Shown in pieces: positions 1 through 5,930 of a DNA stretch of 8,554 nucleotides; the first letter of the stretch is position 1, and each line of letters begins with the position of its first letter. Location: NCBI GenBank assembly GCA_028718465.1, contig JAQULX010000094.1:1-8554 (forward strand). Reading direction: 5' to 3'. The notes under the pieces were generated by a model. That model was not told the origin of the DNA, did no database searches, and saw only the letters and a list, made by a program, of their open reading frames with translations. Source of the stretch: Dehalococcoidales bacterium (lineage in GTDB: Bacteria; Chloroflexota; Dehalococcoidia; Dehalococcoidales; UBA3254). The position numbers were made by a program, and so were the translations under genes.

Positions 1-10
1 AAGGAAATTA

Positions 11-1294
11 ATGAAGTCGACTTTTTTCACTCCCCCCACAGGCCAAAAACAGCCGGGGACCACATCGTTCTATTACGGATATATCATTGTACTGGCGACT
101 TTTATTCTGATGATAGTGGGATGGGGGATGTTCTACATATACGGGGTCTTCTTTCGTCCTCTGGAAGAAGAATTCGGATGGACGCGGGCAGTAACCTCCG
201 GGGCTTTCTCCCTCAGTATCCTCATCGCCGGGATATCCGGGATTATTGCCGGAAGGGTCTGTGACCGCCTGGGCCCCCTGGTTGTGATTGTTTTTTGCTC
301 CGTCTTTTTGTCGCTGGGCTATATCCTGATGTTGCTGGTCCAGAACGCCTGGCAGTTTTATCTGGTATACGGCCTCCTGATTTCTATCGGTGTCGGAGGC
401 TTCTGGGCTCCCCCGGTATCTACCGTGGCGCGCTGGTTTACCGGCCGGAGGGGTTTTATGACCGGCATAGTCAGTGGCGGAGTCAGCTTCGGGACGCTTA
501 TATTGCCTCTGCTGGTCACCCAGCTAATCACTATCTATACCTGGCGGGTTACGTATGTTATTATCGGCGCCGGCATACTGGTTGTTTCCATGATCGCCAG
601 CCGGTTTTTAAAAAACCGCCCTCTCCAGATAGAGCTCTCACGGGAAGCGGATGCCCGCAAGTCAGCCGCGAGTGCCGGTAGTTCCGCGGGTTTTTCATTT
701 TCTGAAGCGCTGCGCATCAGGCAGTTCTGGATGGTCTGTGTTATTTATTTCTGCTTCGGTCTGGTCCAGCTTACGGTTATGGTCCATATGGTCCCTTATG
801 CCTCCGGGGAGGGAATTTCCGCTATCAGTGCGGCCGGCATCCTCTCTGTCATCGGCGGTTGTAGCCTGGGCGGCCGGATTGCCATGGGAATAATCGCCGA
901 TCGGGTCCGGGTCAGGCGTGCCGCCATTATCTGTCTGGTCTTTATGCTGGCATCGGTTATCCTGCTTCAAAGAGCGGGAACCCTGGCAGAGTTGTATGTC
1001 TTTGCTGTTATTTTCGGATTCGGTTATGGGGGGCTGTCCTGTATGCAGTCCTTGATGGCGGCTGAACTGTTCGGCCTGCTTTCAGTTGGCGCCGTTACCG
1101 CTGTCTTCAGTTTCTGTTTCAATATCGGCGGTGCCATCGGCCCTGTCATGGCCGGATATATCTTTGATATAAGCGGGAGCTATCAATGGGCATTTATCAT
1201 CTGTCTCGGGATGGTCGCGGCAGCCCTGACCATCACCCTGCTTTTAAATTCTCCAAAGGTAAACAGTAAATACAAAATTCGAAATAATCAATGA
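11..1294 (+). CDS. MFS transporter, oxalate/monocarboxylate type
   Basis: A 427-residue inner-membrane carrier of the major facilitator superfamily, probably moving a small organic anion such as a monocarboxylate or oxalate/formate; the substrate cannot be read from the sequence. The chain is strongly hydrophobic, consistent with 12 membrane helices in two halves split by a polar cytoplasmic loop at about 198-232. The cytoplasmic motif-A loop is visible in both halves: GRVCDRLG at 81-88 and GRIAMGIIADRV at 288-299. RWFTGRRGFMTGI (141-153) and GPVMAGYIFDISGSY (377-391) are typical of the OxlT/MCT-like branch. The ATG start has AAGGAA at 1-6 in front of it. The last dozen codons run into AT-rich repeat-like DNA, so the basic tail (KVNSKYKIRNNQ) may be a late extension. 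It converges on the DUF72 gene. The family call is firm; the transport substrate is a guess. Confidence 0.9.
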   Translation: MKSTFFTPPTGQKQPGTTSFYYGYIIVLATFILMIVGWGMFYIYGVFFRPLEEEFGWTRAVTSGAFSLSILIAGISGIIAGRVCDRLGPLVVIVFCSVFLSLGYILMLLVQNAWQFYLVYGLLISIGVGGFWAPPVSTVARWFTGRRGFMTGIVSGGVSFGTLILPLLVTQLITIYTWRVTYVIIGAGILVVSMIASRFLKNRPLQIELSREADARKSAASAGSSAGFSFSEALRIRQFWMVCVIYFCFGLVQLTVMVHMVPYASGEGISAISAAGILSVIGGCSLGGRIAMGIIADRVRVRRAAIICLVFMLASVILLQRAGTLAELYVFAVIFGFGYGGLSCMQSLMAAELFGLLSVGAVTAVFSFCFNIGGAIGPVMAGYIFDISGSYQWAFIICLGMVAAALTITLLLNSPKVNSKYKIRNNQ

Positions 1295-1327
1295 ATTATA
1301 AAGCGACTTATATTATTTGAATTTTTT
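1274..1327 (+). terminator. possible AT-rich terminator after the MFS gene
   Basis: AAAATTCGAAATAAT at 1274-1288 pairs with ATTATTTGAATTTT at 1312-1325, giving 14 base pairs with one bulged G and a 23-base loop. The right arm runs into six T residues at 1322-1327 on the plus strand. The left arm lies partly inside the end of the MFS gene, whose stop is at 1292-1294. The stem is nearly all A/T and so weak, which makes this a modest candidate. It sits between convergent genes, where a terminator would be useful. Confidence 0.3.
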
Positions 1328-1351
1328 ACTTCGAATCTGGATTTTCTGCTA

Positions 1352-2089
1352 TTATTCAGTTAAATACCCCCTTAGAGTGCGGGCGTTCCGCACTGCGTTT
1401 CCCGCAGCGTCATTATTGAAGTAAATGTAAACTGCCTTCAGCTTCTGCTTCATATCGGATATCTTGGCGGCCCACTCAGCCAGTTCCGCATCCGGATAAT
1501 TCCCTGAGTATAAATCACCTTTCCCGTGAAAGCGGATATAAGCAAAATCCGAAGTCGCTTCTATTGGAGTGGTCAGGCCCGGCATATCGAAAATGCAAAA
1601 TCCGGCATTATATCTTCTTAGCAGGACGAATACAGCCGGATCGATCCACGAAATATGCCTGAACTCAAAAACATGTTTCAACCTGCCTTCAGAACGGCTT
1701 AATATGGACAAAAATGATTCCAGTCGAGCGTTATCGCGGTGCAGACTGGGAGGGAGTTGATACAAGATGGGACCGATGTGGCTGTGAAGATTTCTGGCCC
1801 TTTCCAGGAAGGTTGATACAGAGTCCTGGGCATCCTTAAGGCGTTTGATGTGAGTAATAAAGCGACTGGCTTTTACGGCAAAGCAGAATCCGGCGGGGAC
1901 CGCTTTATCCCAGCTGGAAAAAGTGCTTTCCTGAGGCAGCCGATAAAAGCTGGAATTGATTTCTACTGTGTTGAAATGACTGGAATAAAATCTCAGCCAG
2001 TCCTTTGCCGGGATCTTGTCCGGATAGAATATCCCGCGCCAGTGGTTGTAATGCCAGCCGGAAGTCCCGATATAATAGCCTGGTAACAC
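1352..2089 (-). CDS. DUF72 (YecE-like) TIM-barrel protein
   Basis: A 245-residue cytosolic protein of the DUF72/YecE family, which adopts a TIM-barrel fold and has no agreed biochemical role. With the start chosen here, visible family blocks are YIGTSGWHYNHWRGIFYP (6-23), NTVEINSSFY (40-49), FAVKASRFITHIKRL (70-84), LYQLPP (109-114), EFRHISW (142-148), YIRFHG (184-189) and VYIYFNNDAAGNAVRNA (220-236), so the gene is full length. The open frame extends upstream to a TTG at 2125, but the GTG at 2087-2089 is preferred. It has GGAGG at 2097-2101 seven bases ahead and starts the protein just before the conserved YYIGTSGW block, while the extra 12 codons lie in repeat-like DNA. A strong terminator separates it from the ABC operon upstream, so it is probably transcribed alone. 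No sharp promoter is visible; a TATAAC on the minus strand near 2112-2117 lacks a convincing -35 box. Confidence 0.9.
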   Translation of the reverse strand: MLPGYYIGTSGWHYNHWRGIFYPDKIPAKDWLRFYSSHFNTVEINSSFYRLPQESTFSSWDKAVPAGFCFAVKASRFITHIKRLKDAQDSVSTFLERARNLHSHIGPILYQLPPSLHRDNARLESFLSILSRSEGRLKHVFEFRHISWIDPAVFVLLRRYNAGFCIFDMPGLTTPIEATSDFAYIRFHGKGDLYSGNYPDAELAEWAAKISDMKQKLKAVYIYFNNDAAGNAVRNARTLRGYLTE

Positions 2090-2111
2090 CGCCTCGCCTC
2101 CCCATTTATTT

Positions 2112-2147
2112 GTTATAAGCTGCAAGTGATAAGTTACAGGTCAGGGG
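2112..2147. repeat. degenerate intergenic repeat
   Basis: Two adjacent copies of a 13-base unit, ATAAGCTGCAAGT and ATAAGTTACAGGT, match at 10 of 13 positions. This resembles the low-complexity ATAAGCTGCAAG-type tracts seen between genes in several environmental bacteria. It marks the region as non-coding and argues against the upstream TTG start of the DUF72 gene. Only two poor copies are present, so chance similarity is possible. Confidence 0.3.
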
Positions 2148-2151
2148 AGAA

Positions 2152-2180
2152 GGTATCTGGATACCGGCAAGAGCCGGTAT
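2152..2180. repeat. palindromic REP-like element
   Basis: Two mutually exclusive hairpins overlap here. GGTATC-TG-GATACC spans 2152-2165 with a six-base-pair stem, and ATACCGGC-AAGA-GCCGGTAT spans 2161-2180 with a perfect eight-base-pair stem and four-base loop. The layout (TCTGGAT, then a GC-rich palindrome, then TATGG) recalls dispersed intergenic palindromes found in many copies in some bacterial genomes. It lies between the terminator of the ABC operon and the DUF72 gene. Copy number cannot be judged from one window. Confidence 0.55.
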
Positions 2181-2189
2181 GGAAAGGTG

Positions 2190-2226
2190 AAAAATATACT
2201 TCGCCTGCCTCAGGCAGGCGAAGTAT
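2190..2226 (-). terminator. intrinsic terminator of the ABC operon
   Basis: ATACTTCGCCTGCC (2196-2209) and GGCAGGCGAAGTAT (2213-2226) form a perfect 14-base-pair stem with a three-base loop. Read on the minus strand the stem is followed by A and five T residues (2194-2190). It begins 8 bases beyond the stop of the permease gene, exactly where a Rho-independent terminator for that operon belongs. On the plus strand there is no T-run after the stem, so it is directional. The GC-rich core CCTGCCTCAGGCAGG is also typical of dispersed palindromes, so a repeat may have been recruited as a terminator. Confidence 0.8.
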
Positions 2227-2233
2227 GTTCATT

Positions 2234-3190
2234 CTAAGTAGACCTTATTTCTTCACGCATAAACCGGATATAGGAGATGGCAAAACAGATTGCCGTTAGA
2301 AGTATGGTGATGATTATTTGAGGCCAGACGCTTAACAGGCTCTGTCCCAGTGAAAGAGGGGTGTTGAGCGCGAAATTGCCGGCATTTCCTGTCATAAGTT
2401 GCAGTAGCTGGGTGATAGTCCTTGCTCCGGGGGCCAGTATCATCACCATGGATTCATTAAAGAGCTGAATGGGTGATATTCTGGATACGGTTATCAGCGT
2501 CTGCACGTTCCTGATAGCGGAGGCTTGAGTATCACTGGTCATTGCGCCGGCTATCAGTTGCTGGATCAGAGGGAACAGGAAAGCGAAGAACAGCCATACT
2601 CCAATGGAGACCAGCGCTGAGGCAGCCACGCTCCGGAAGAGGATGGAAAAAAGTATCGATAGACCCAGCCAGAAAGCTCCATAAATGATCGAGATCACCA
2701 GGAAGAACAGGATGCGCCAGGCCTCTTCGGCGGTTGGCGGAATGCCTATGATGTAGATCCCCATGCCGACAATCAGGAGGACTACCGAGACCATCAAGAT
2801 GGAGATAGTGGCAAAGCCGGCCATGAATTTGGCGTTGATCACGTTATCCCGGTAGATAGGCTGGGAGATGAGCTTGCTGAGTGTGCCGTTGTTCCTTTCA
2901 CTGTTAATGGCATCCATACCCAGAGCGATGCCGACCAGTGGAAGCAGGATGGCAATGAGTTCGAGGAACGAGGTTGGCAGCAGGCCGATCGGAGTTTCGA
3001 AAATCGAGGTAGTAAAAAGCGGCATAAAAGCGAACTGGCTGAATCCGGTTATTACCCCTTTCATAATTCCGGCTGCCCGCCACACGAAAAAAATGCTGGG
3101 TATAAAAACAATCAGGAATGCAAAGATAAATCGCCAGCTATTGAAGTGGTCCTCTATCTCTTTCTGGAATACTGTCATAAATGCAGCCAT
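2234..3190 (-). CDS. ABC-2 type permease (NosY-like)
   Basis: A 318-residue membrane subunit of an ABC exporter, paired with the ATPase encoded just upstream. Six hydrophobic segments are visible at about 20-38, 75-93, 122-149, 158-184, 188-212 and 286-308, with a large extracytoplasmic loop between the last two. The cytoplasmic stretch NSERNNGTLSKLISQPIYRDNVINAK (96-121) is the signature of the ABC2_membrane_2/NosY branch, where E-x-x-x-GTL-x-x-LxSQPI precedes a helix contacting the ATPase. The ATG start has GAGG about 10 bases upstream, inside the end of the ATPase gene; only five bases separate the two genes, so translation is probably coupled. It is the last gene of the operon, followed by a strong terminator. 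The cargo is unknown: related systems move or extract peptides, lipids, sodium or copper-site precursors. Confidence 0.88.
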   Translation of the reverse strand: MAAFMTVFQKEIEDHFNSWRFIFAFLIVFIPSIFFVWRAAGIMKGVITGFSQFAFMPLFTTSIFETPIGLLPTSFLELIAILLPLVGIALGMDAINSERNNGTLSKLISQPIYRDNVINAKFMAGFATISILMVSVVLLIVGMGIYIIGIPPTAEEAWRILFFLVISIIYGAFWLGLSILFSILFRSVAASALVSIGVWLFFAFLFPLIQQLIAGAMTSDTQASAIRNVQTLITVSRISPIQLFNESMVMILAPGARTITQLLQLMTGNAGNFALNTPLSLGQSLLSVWPQIIITILLTAICFAISYIRFMREEIRST

Positions 3191-3195
3191 ATTGA

Positions 3196-4125
3196 TTAAG
3201 CCTCTTTAAAATACTTCATGTAGATGTCCTCAAGGGCGTAGCTCTGAAGTTTCATCTGCACTACCAGGCCGTTCTTGTCCTGGATGGCACGGGAAATCTG
3301 GCGTCTCAAGTCTTCTCTACAGGTCACGATTAGAGAATCATCGTGGCGTTCTACACTCAGGACGCCTGTGACCGCTTTAATGCCGTCGATGATCTCCTGG
3401 TTGATCTCTGCCAGTTGTATTTCGATATGGACTTTCTCGCCGCCGGCTTTCTTGCTTAGCTGGCTAAGAGAGCCTTCAATGATCAGTTTGCCCTTAGCCA
3501 TGATGCCTACCCGGGTACAGATTCTTTCCACCTGGTTCAACTGGTGGGATGACATGATGATCGTCATATTGTTTTCTGTTGCGATCTGGTGTATAAGGTC
3601 CAGCATCTGGTTGATACCTGCCGGGTCGATGCCGGAAGTGGGCTCGTCCAGGAAGGCCACGCGGGGATTTTTTATCAGTATATCAGCAATGGCCAGACGC
3701 TGTTTCATGCCCTTGGAAAAGGTGCCTACCAGGGAGTCAGCTTTGTCCGAAAGCCCCACTTTTTCCAGTGCCTGTTCAACCGCCTGCTTGGCCCTGGCAT
3801 CGGATAGGCCGTTAAGCCTCCCGGTGTACATCAGGTTATATTCCGCGGAGAGGTCCTGATAAAAACCTACCTTTTCCGGGATGTAGCCGGCGAGGCGTTT
3901 GACCTTTATCGGCTCTCTCGTGGAGCTAAAGCCGGCAATTCTGGCCTCTCCCCTGGTCGGTTCGGTTAAACCCATCAGCATCAATATCGTGGTGGTTTTC
4001 CCGGCCCCGTTAGGACCCAGAAATCCGAATAGCTGGCCTTCATCGACTGACAGGTTGAGACTATCAACTACAGTGACGCCGTTATAAACTTTGGTTAAAC
4101 CTTTAGATTCTATTACTGGTGCCAT
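3196..4125 (-). CDS. ABC transporter ATP-binding protein
   Basis: A 309-residue cytosolic ATPase that powers the ABC-2 permease encoded next. All nucleotide-binding motifs are present: Walker A GPNGAGKTT (37-45), the Q-loop region GYIPEKVGFYQ (80-90), signature FSKGMKQRLAIA (136-147), Walker B and D-loop VAFLDEPTSGIDP (156-168), and switch histidine in SSHQL (H194). The Q-loop position carries Glu84 rather than Gln, common in the NatA/NosF/CcmA-like branch. About 90 residues follow the nucleotide-binding core, a C-terminal extension usual in DrrA/NatA-type proteins. The ATG is preceded by AGGCGG, which lies across the stop of the surface-protein gene; the genes are four bases apart. It is the middle gene of a three-gene operon. 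Family assignment is firm; substrate is not known. Confidence 0.93.
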   Translation of the reverse strand: MAPVIESKGLTKVYNGVTVVDSLNLSVDEGQLFGFLGPNGAGKTTTILMLMGLTEPTRGEARIAGFSSTREPIKVKRLAGYIPEKVGFYQDLSAEYNLMYTGRLNGLSDARAKQAVEQALEKVGLSDKADSLVGTFSKGMKQRLAIADILIKNPRVAFLDEPTSGIDPAGINQMLDLIHQIATENNMTIIMSSHQLNQVERICTRVGIMAKGKLIIEGSLSQLSKKAGGEKVHIEIQLAEINQEIIDGIKAVTGVLSVERHDDSLIVTCREDLRRQISRAIQDKNGLVVQMKLQSYALEDIYMKYFKEA

Positions 4126-4129
4126 ATAA

Positions 4130-5047
4130 TTACCGCCTGCCTAATCTCATAAAGAGGACTACCAGGCCGATGATGACTAATGCTACGATAGCGATTCCGA
4201 CATAGCCCCAGATAGAAGGAGTGGCCGCCGTGACCCTGACATCGATAGCGGATGAGTGGGTTCCATTATCGGCTTTGAGGTTGATCATGTAGTCGCCGGC
4301 GATGGTTTTTCCATCCGGAGGAGTGATAATGACATCTAGCTGCTGGGTCTGTCCAGCGCCCAGTGAGTCTACCTTGTCCGGTTTGAAGGTGACGATCCAG
4401 CCGTCCGGTTTGGTAGAGGTGAAATTGATTTTATCGATTGCCGCCGATCCGGAGTTAACCAGATTCACTGAATAATGATTTTCTTTCCCGGCGGTAGCGT
4501 TGGTGCTGAGCCTGCCGGATTCAGATTGAAGAGCCAGCGAATATTTGGCTTTGACCTGGGCTGTCAAATCGATGGACTGGGTAAGGTTGCCTGAGCTAAC
4601 CTGTACAGTAACCGCGTAATCTCCAGGATCGGGCAGTCTGCCCAGGTTAGGATACACATTGACCTTGATAGTCTCTGTGGTCGTCATCAAGGTATCTACA
4701 GGAGCTATCTGCACTGCCGAAACCTGAGATTCAGGATAACCGGCTGTAGTAGTGGCGCTCCAGCCTTGAGGGACGGTAGTAGCTATATTAAAGGTTTTTC
4801 TTTCGGTGCCGGCATATTTAATATCGACGTTAAACGTGTAGGACTGGCCAGCATCGTTGGAAAGGACTGGATATTTGGTTTCGAGTAATAATCTGGGCTC
4901 AGGAGTAGGAATTGGAGTCTCAGTGGGTGTTACATCCTGGGTTGCCTCTTGGGCTGCCACATTAATAGTAGCGGCAAAAATACCGCTGACCAGGGTGAGC
5001 ACCAGGGTCAGGCATAGTAATAAGTGAGTTAACCGTGTTTTATACAT
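4130..5047 (-). CDS. NEW3-domain membrane-anchored surface protein
   Basis: A 305-residue exported protein and first gene of the ABC operon. Residues 1-33 form a signal peptide (basic MYKTR, a long Leu-rich core, then an Ala-rich cleavage region near AAQEA). A short Thr/Pro-rich linker follows (TPTETPIPTPEP, 40-51). Two beta-sandwich repeats come next, about 55-165 and 168-275, each with the NEW3/COG1470 pattern: VPQGWSATT and LPDPGDYAVTVQVSSG in the first, KPDGWIVTFKP and IAGDYMINLKADNG in the second. A membrane helix at about 280-300 ends in RLGRR, so the bulk faces outside and the tail inside. The ATG has GGAGG nine bases ahead. Such proteins are found beside ABC-2 exporters in some Chloroflexota and archaea; a role as substrate-capture, scaffold or sensor subunit is inference. 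Part of the protein could instead bind cell-wall or surface glycans. Confidence 0.8.
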   Translation of the reverse strand: MYKTRLTHLLLCLTLVLTLVSGIFAATINVAAQEATQDVTPTETPIPTPEPRLLLETKYPVLSNDAGQSYTFNVDIKYAGTERKTFNIATTVPQGWSATTTAGYPESQVSAVQIAPVDTLMTTTETIKVNVYPNLGRLPDPGDYAVTVQVSSGNLTQSIDLTAQVKAKYSLALQSESGRLSTNATAGKENHYSVNLVNSGSAAIDKINFTSTKPDGWIVTFKPDKVDSLGAGQTQQLDVIITPPDGKTIAGDYMINLKADNGTHSSAIDVRVTAATPSIWGYVGIAIVALVIIGLVVLFMRLGRR

Positions 5048-5079
5048 AACGAAATGCCTCCATTGACATGTATTACCGC

Positions 5080-5088
5080 ATTATAACA
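5080..5088 (-). promoter_or_regulatory. extended -10 promoter of the NEW3-ABC operon
   Basis: Read on the minus strand, TGTTATAAT is a perfect extended -10 element (TGn followed by TATAAT). It lies 32 bases before the ATG at 5047, giving a predicted transcript start near 5073 and a short leader containing GGAGG. There is no recognisable -35 hexamer at 16-18 bases upstream, which extended -10 promoters can do without. Confidence 0.6.
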
Positions 5089-5210
5089 AATAATCTTTAA
5101 GAAATTGTTAAGTGATTCCATTTTTATCCATTGAACATTCTAAAGCACTTAGCTGACAATAGCAACTCTTTATAACTCACTTACAATATGAGCTTACAGT
5201 TAAAATACTC

Positions 5211-5239
5211 TTGAAATAAGTGTATAATTACAGTACAAA
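5211..5239 (+). promoter_or_regulatory. candidate acpS promoter
   Basis: TTGAAA at 5211-5216 is followed after 17 bases by TACAAA at 5234-5239. A perfect TATAAT also lies at 5223-5228; its best -35 partner would be TTAAAA at 5200-5205, 17 bases upstream. Either arrangement would start transcription about 30-45 bases before acpS. The region is AT-rich, so exact assignment is uncertain, but some plus-strand promoter is expected here because the gene on the other side is divergent. Confidence 0.45.
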
Positions 5240-5276
5240 CTAGAAATATTTTACACATATACGACTGGATTTGCAA

Positions 5277-5651
5277 ATGTCTCGAACTCATATCGGTGTT
5301 GATATTATTGAGATCAGCCGGATCCGCTCTGCCGTCGAGCGGTGGGGGGATAAATTCCTTAACCGGATATATACTGTTCCTGAGCTGGAGCGTTACCGGG
5401 GTAAGACTGAGTCCCTGGCAGCCAGGTTTGCGGGTAAAGAAGCCGCTATGAAAGCACTAAATTTAACCGGGTTGGGTGTAAGCTGGCGGGAAGTAGAGAT
5501 TCTATCCACTCCCGGCGGAAAGCCTACTATCCGGCTTTACGGCCGTATGCTGGAGAAGGCCAACTCTCTCGGCCTGGGAGGTCTGGAAATTACCATTTCT
5601 CATTCCCGAGAAAATGCCATTGCACTTGTATTTGGCGTCAAAGAAGTTTAA
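5277..5651 (+). CDS. acpS: holo-[acyl-carrier-protein] synthase
   Basis: A 124-residue cytosolic enzyme that transfers the 4'-phosphopantetheine arm of coenzyme A to a serine of apo-acyl carrier protein, activating it for fatty acid synthesis. Family landmarks are all present: GVDIIEISRI at 7-16 with the metal-binding Asp9, the helix SLAARFAGKEAAMKAL at 46-61 with Glu55 as second metal ligand, and the C-terminal ISHSRENAIALV at 107-118. Length matches the usual 120-126 residues. The ATG at 5277 is chosen over an in-frame TTG at 5271 because it begins right before the conserved core; the ribosome binding site is poor (GGA at 5267-5269). It is divergent from the NEW3-ABC operon and separated from yebC by 279 bases, so it is probably expressed on its own. 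Confidence 0.93.
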   Translation: MSRTHIGVDIIEISRIRSAVERWGDKFLNRIYTVPELERYRGKTESLAARFAGKEAAMKALNLTGLGVSWREVEILSTPGGKPTIRLYGRMLEKANSLGLGGLEITISHSRENAIALVFGVKEV

Positions 5652-5812
5652 TATTATATCATCATAATACCTTGGGTTAATTACGGCGATGAAAACGCGA
5701 CTGATTGAGAATAAATTCTTTCCAATTCTGATCTCTAACCGGATTAGACCGGCGGACCGGTCTATCTGGCTGACGATGTATTTTAAACCTCCATCGCGGT
5801 CTCCTTTATTCT

Positions 5813-5844
5813 GACGGATTAAATTGAGAATCAATTAATCCGTC
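5813..5844 (+). terminator. candidate terminator or structured RNA hairpin
   Basis: GACGGATTAA-A-TTGA pairs with TCAATTAATCCGTC across a GAA loop: 14 base pairs with one bulged A. It is followed by TGTTTATTATT, a T-rich but interrupted tract. It could end transcripts reading from acpS, though it lies about 160 bases past the acpS stop. On the minus strand no T-run follows. Confidence 0.4.
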
Positions 5845-5863
5845 TGTTTATTATTGCCGGCTA

Positions 5864-5908
5864 CTGACGGCGATCTATTGGTACGACTATAATTATCAAA
5901 ACTATAAT
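5864..5908 (+). promoter_or_regulatory. yebC-ruvCA operon promoter
   Basis: Two perfect TATAAT hexamers occur at 5888-5893 and 5903-5908. The first has CTGACG at 5864-5869 as a fair -35 box with an 18-base spacer and would give a leader of about 30 bases. The second would leave a very short leader starting almost at the ribosome binding site. The first is preferred. Confidence 0.5.
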
Positions 5909-5917
5909 ATTCTGACT

Positions 5918-5923
5918 AAGGAG
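5918..5923 (+). promoter_or_regulatory. strong ribosome binding site of yebC
   Basis: AAGGAG matches the anti-Shine-Dalgarno core and sits seven bases before the ATG at 5931. It is the best ribosome binding site in the window and fixes the yebC start. Confidence 0.85.
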
Positions 5924-5930
5924 AACTGAG

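Larger units (their letters stand above)
5652..5930 (+). other. structured spacer between acpS and yebC
   Basis: This 279-base stretch has no convincing gene. It holds a perfect eight-base-pair hairpin TAGACCGG-CGGA-CCGGTCTA at 5745-5764, a second long hairpin at 5813-5844, and a 14-base direct repeat (ATTGAGAATAAATT at 5704-5717, ATTGAGAATCAATT at 5823-5836, 13 of 14 identical). The yebC promoter is near its right end. A 41-codon open frame from ATG 5689 to TGA 5814 lacks a good ribosome binding site and is not called as a gene. A small RNA or long 3' leader is possible but unproven. Confidence 0.5.

Noticed and set aside
2105..2226. CRISPR-like or insertion-sequence remnant
   Set aside because: The repeats are different from each other, not evenly spaced, and no transposase or Cas gene is nearby.
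3275..3859. 194-codon plus-strand open frame inside the ATPase gene
   Set aside because: It lies wholly antisense to a clear ABC ATPase with all motifs; its length reflects codon bias of the real gene.
5502..5834. 110-codon minus-strand open frame across the acpS end and the spacer
   Set aside because: It starts with TTG, lacks a good ribosome binding site, runs antisense to conserved acpS codons and resembles no family I know.
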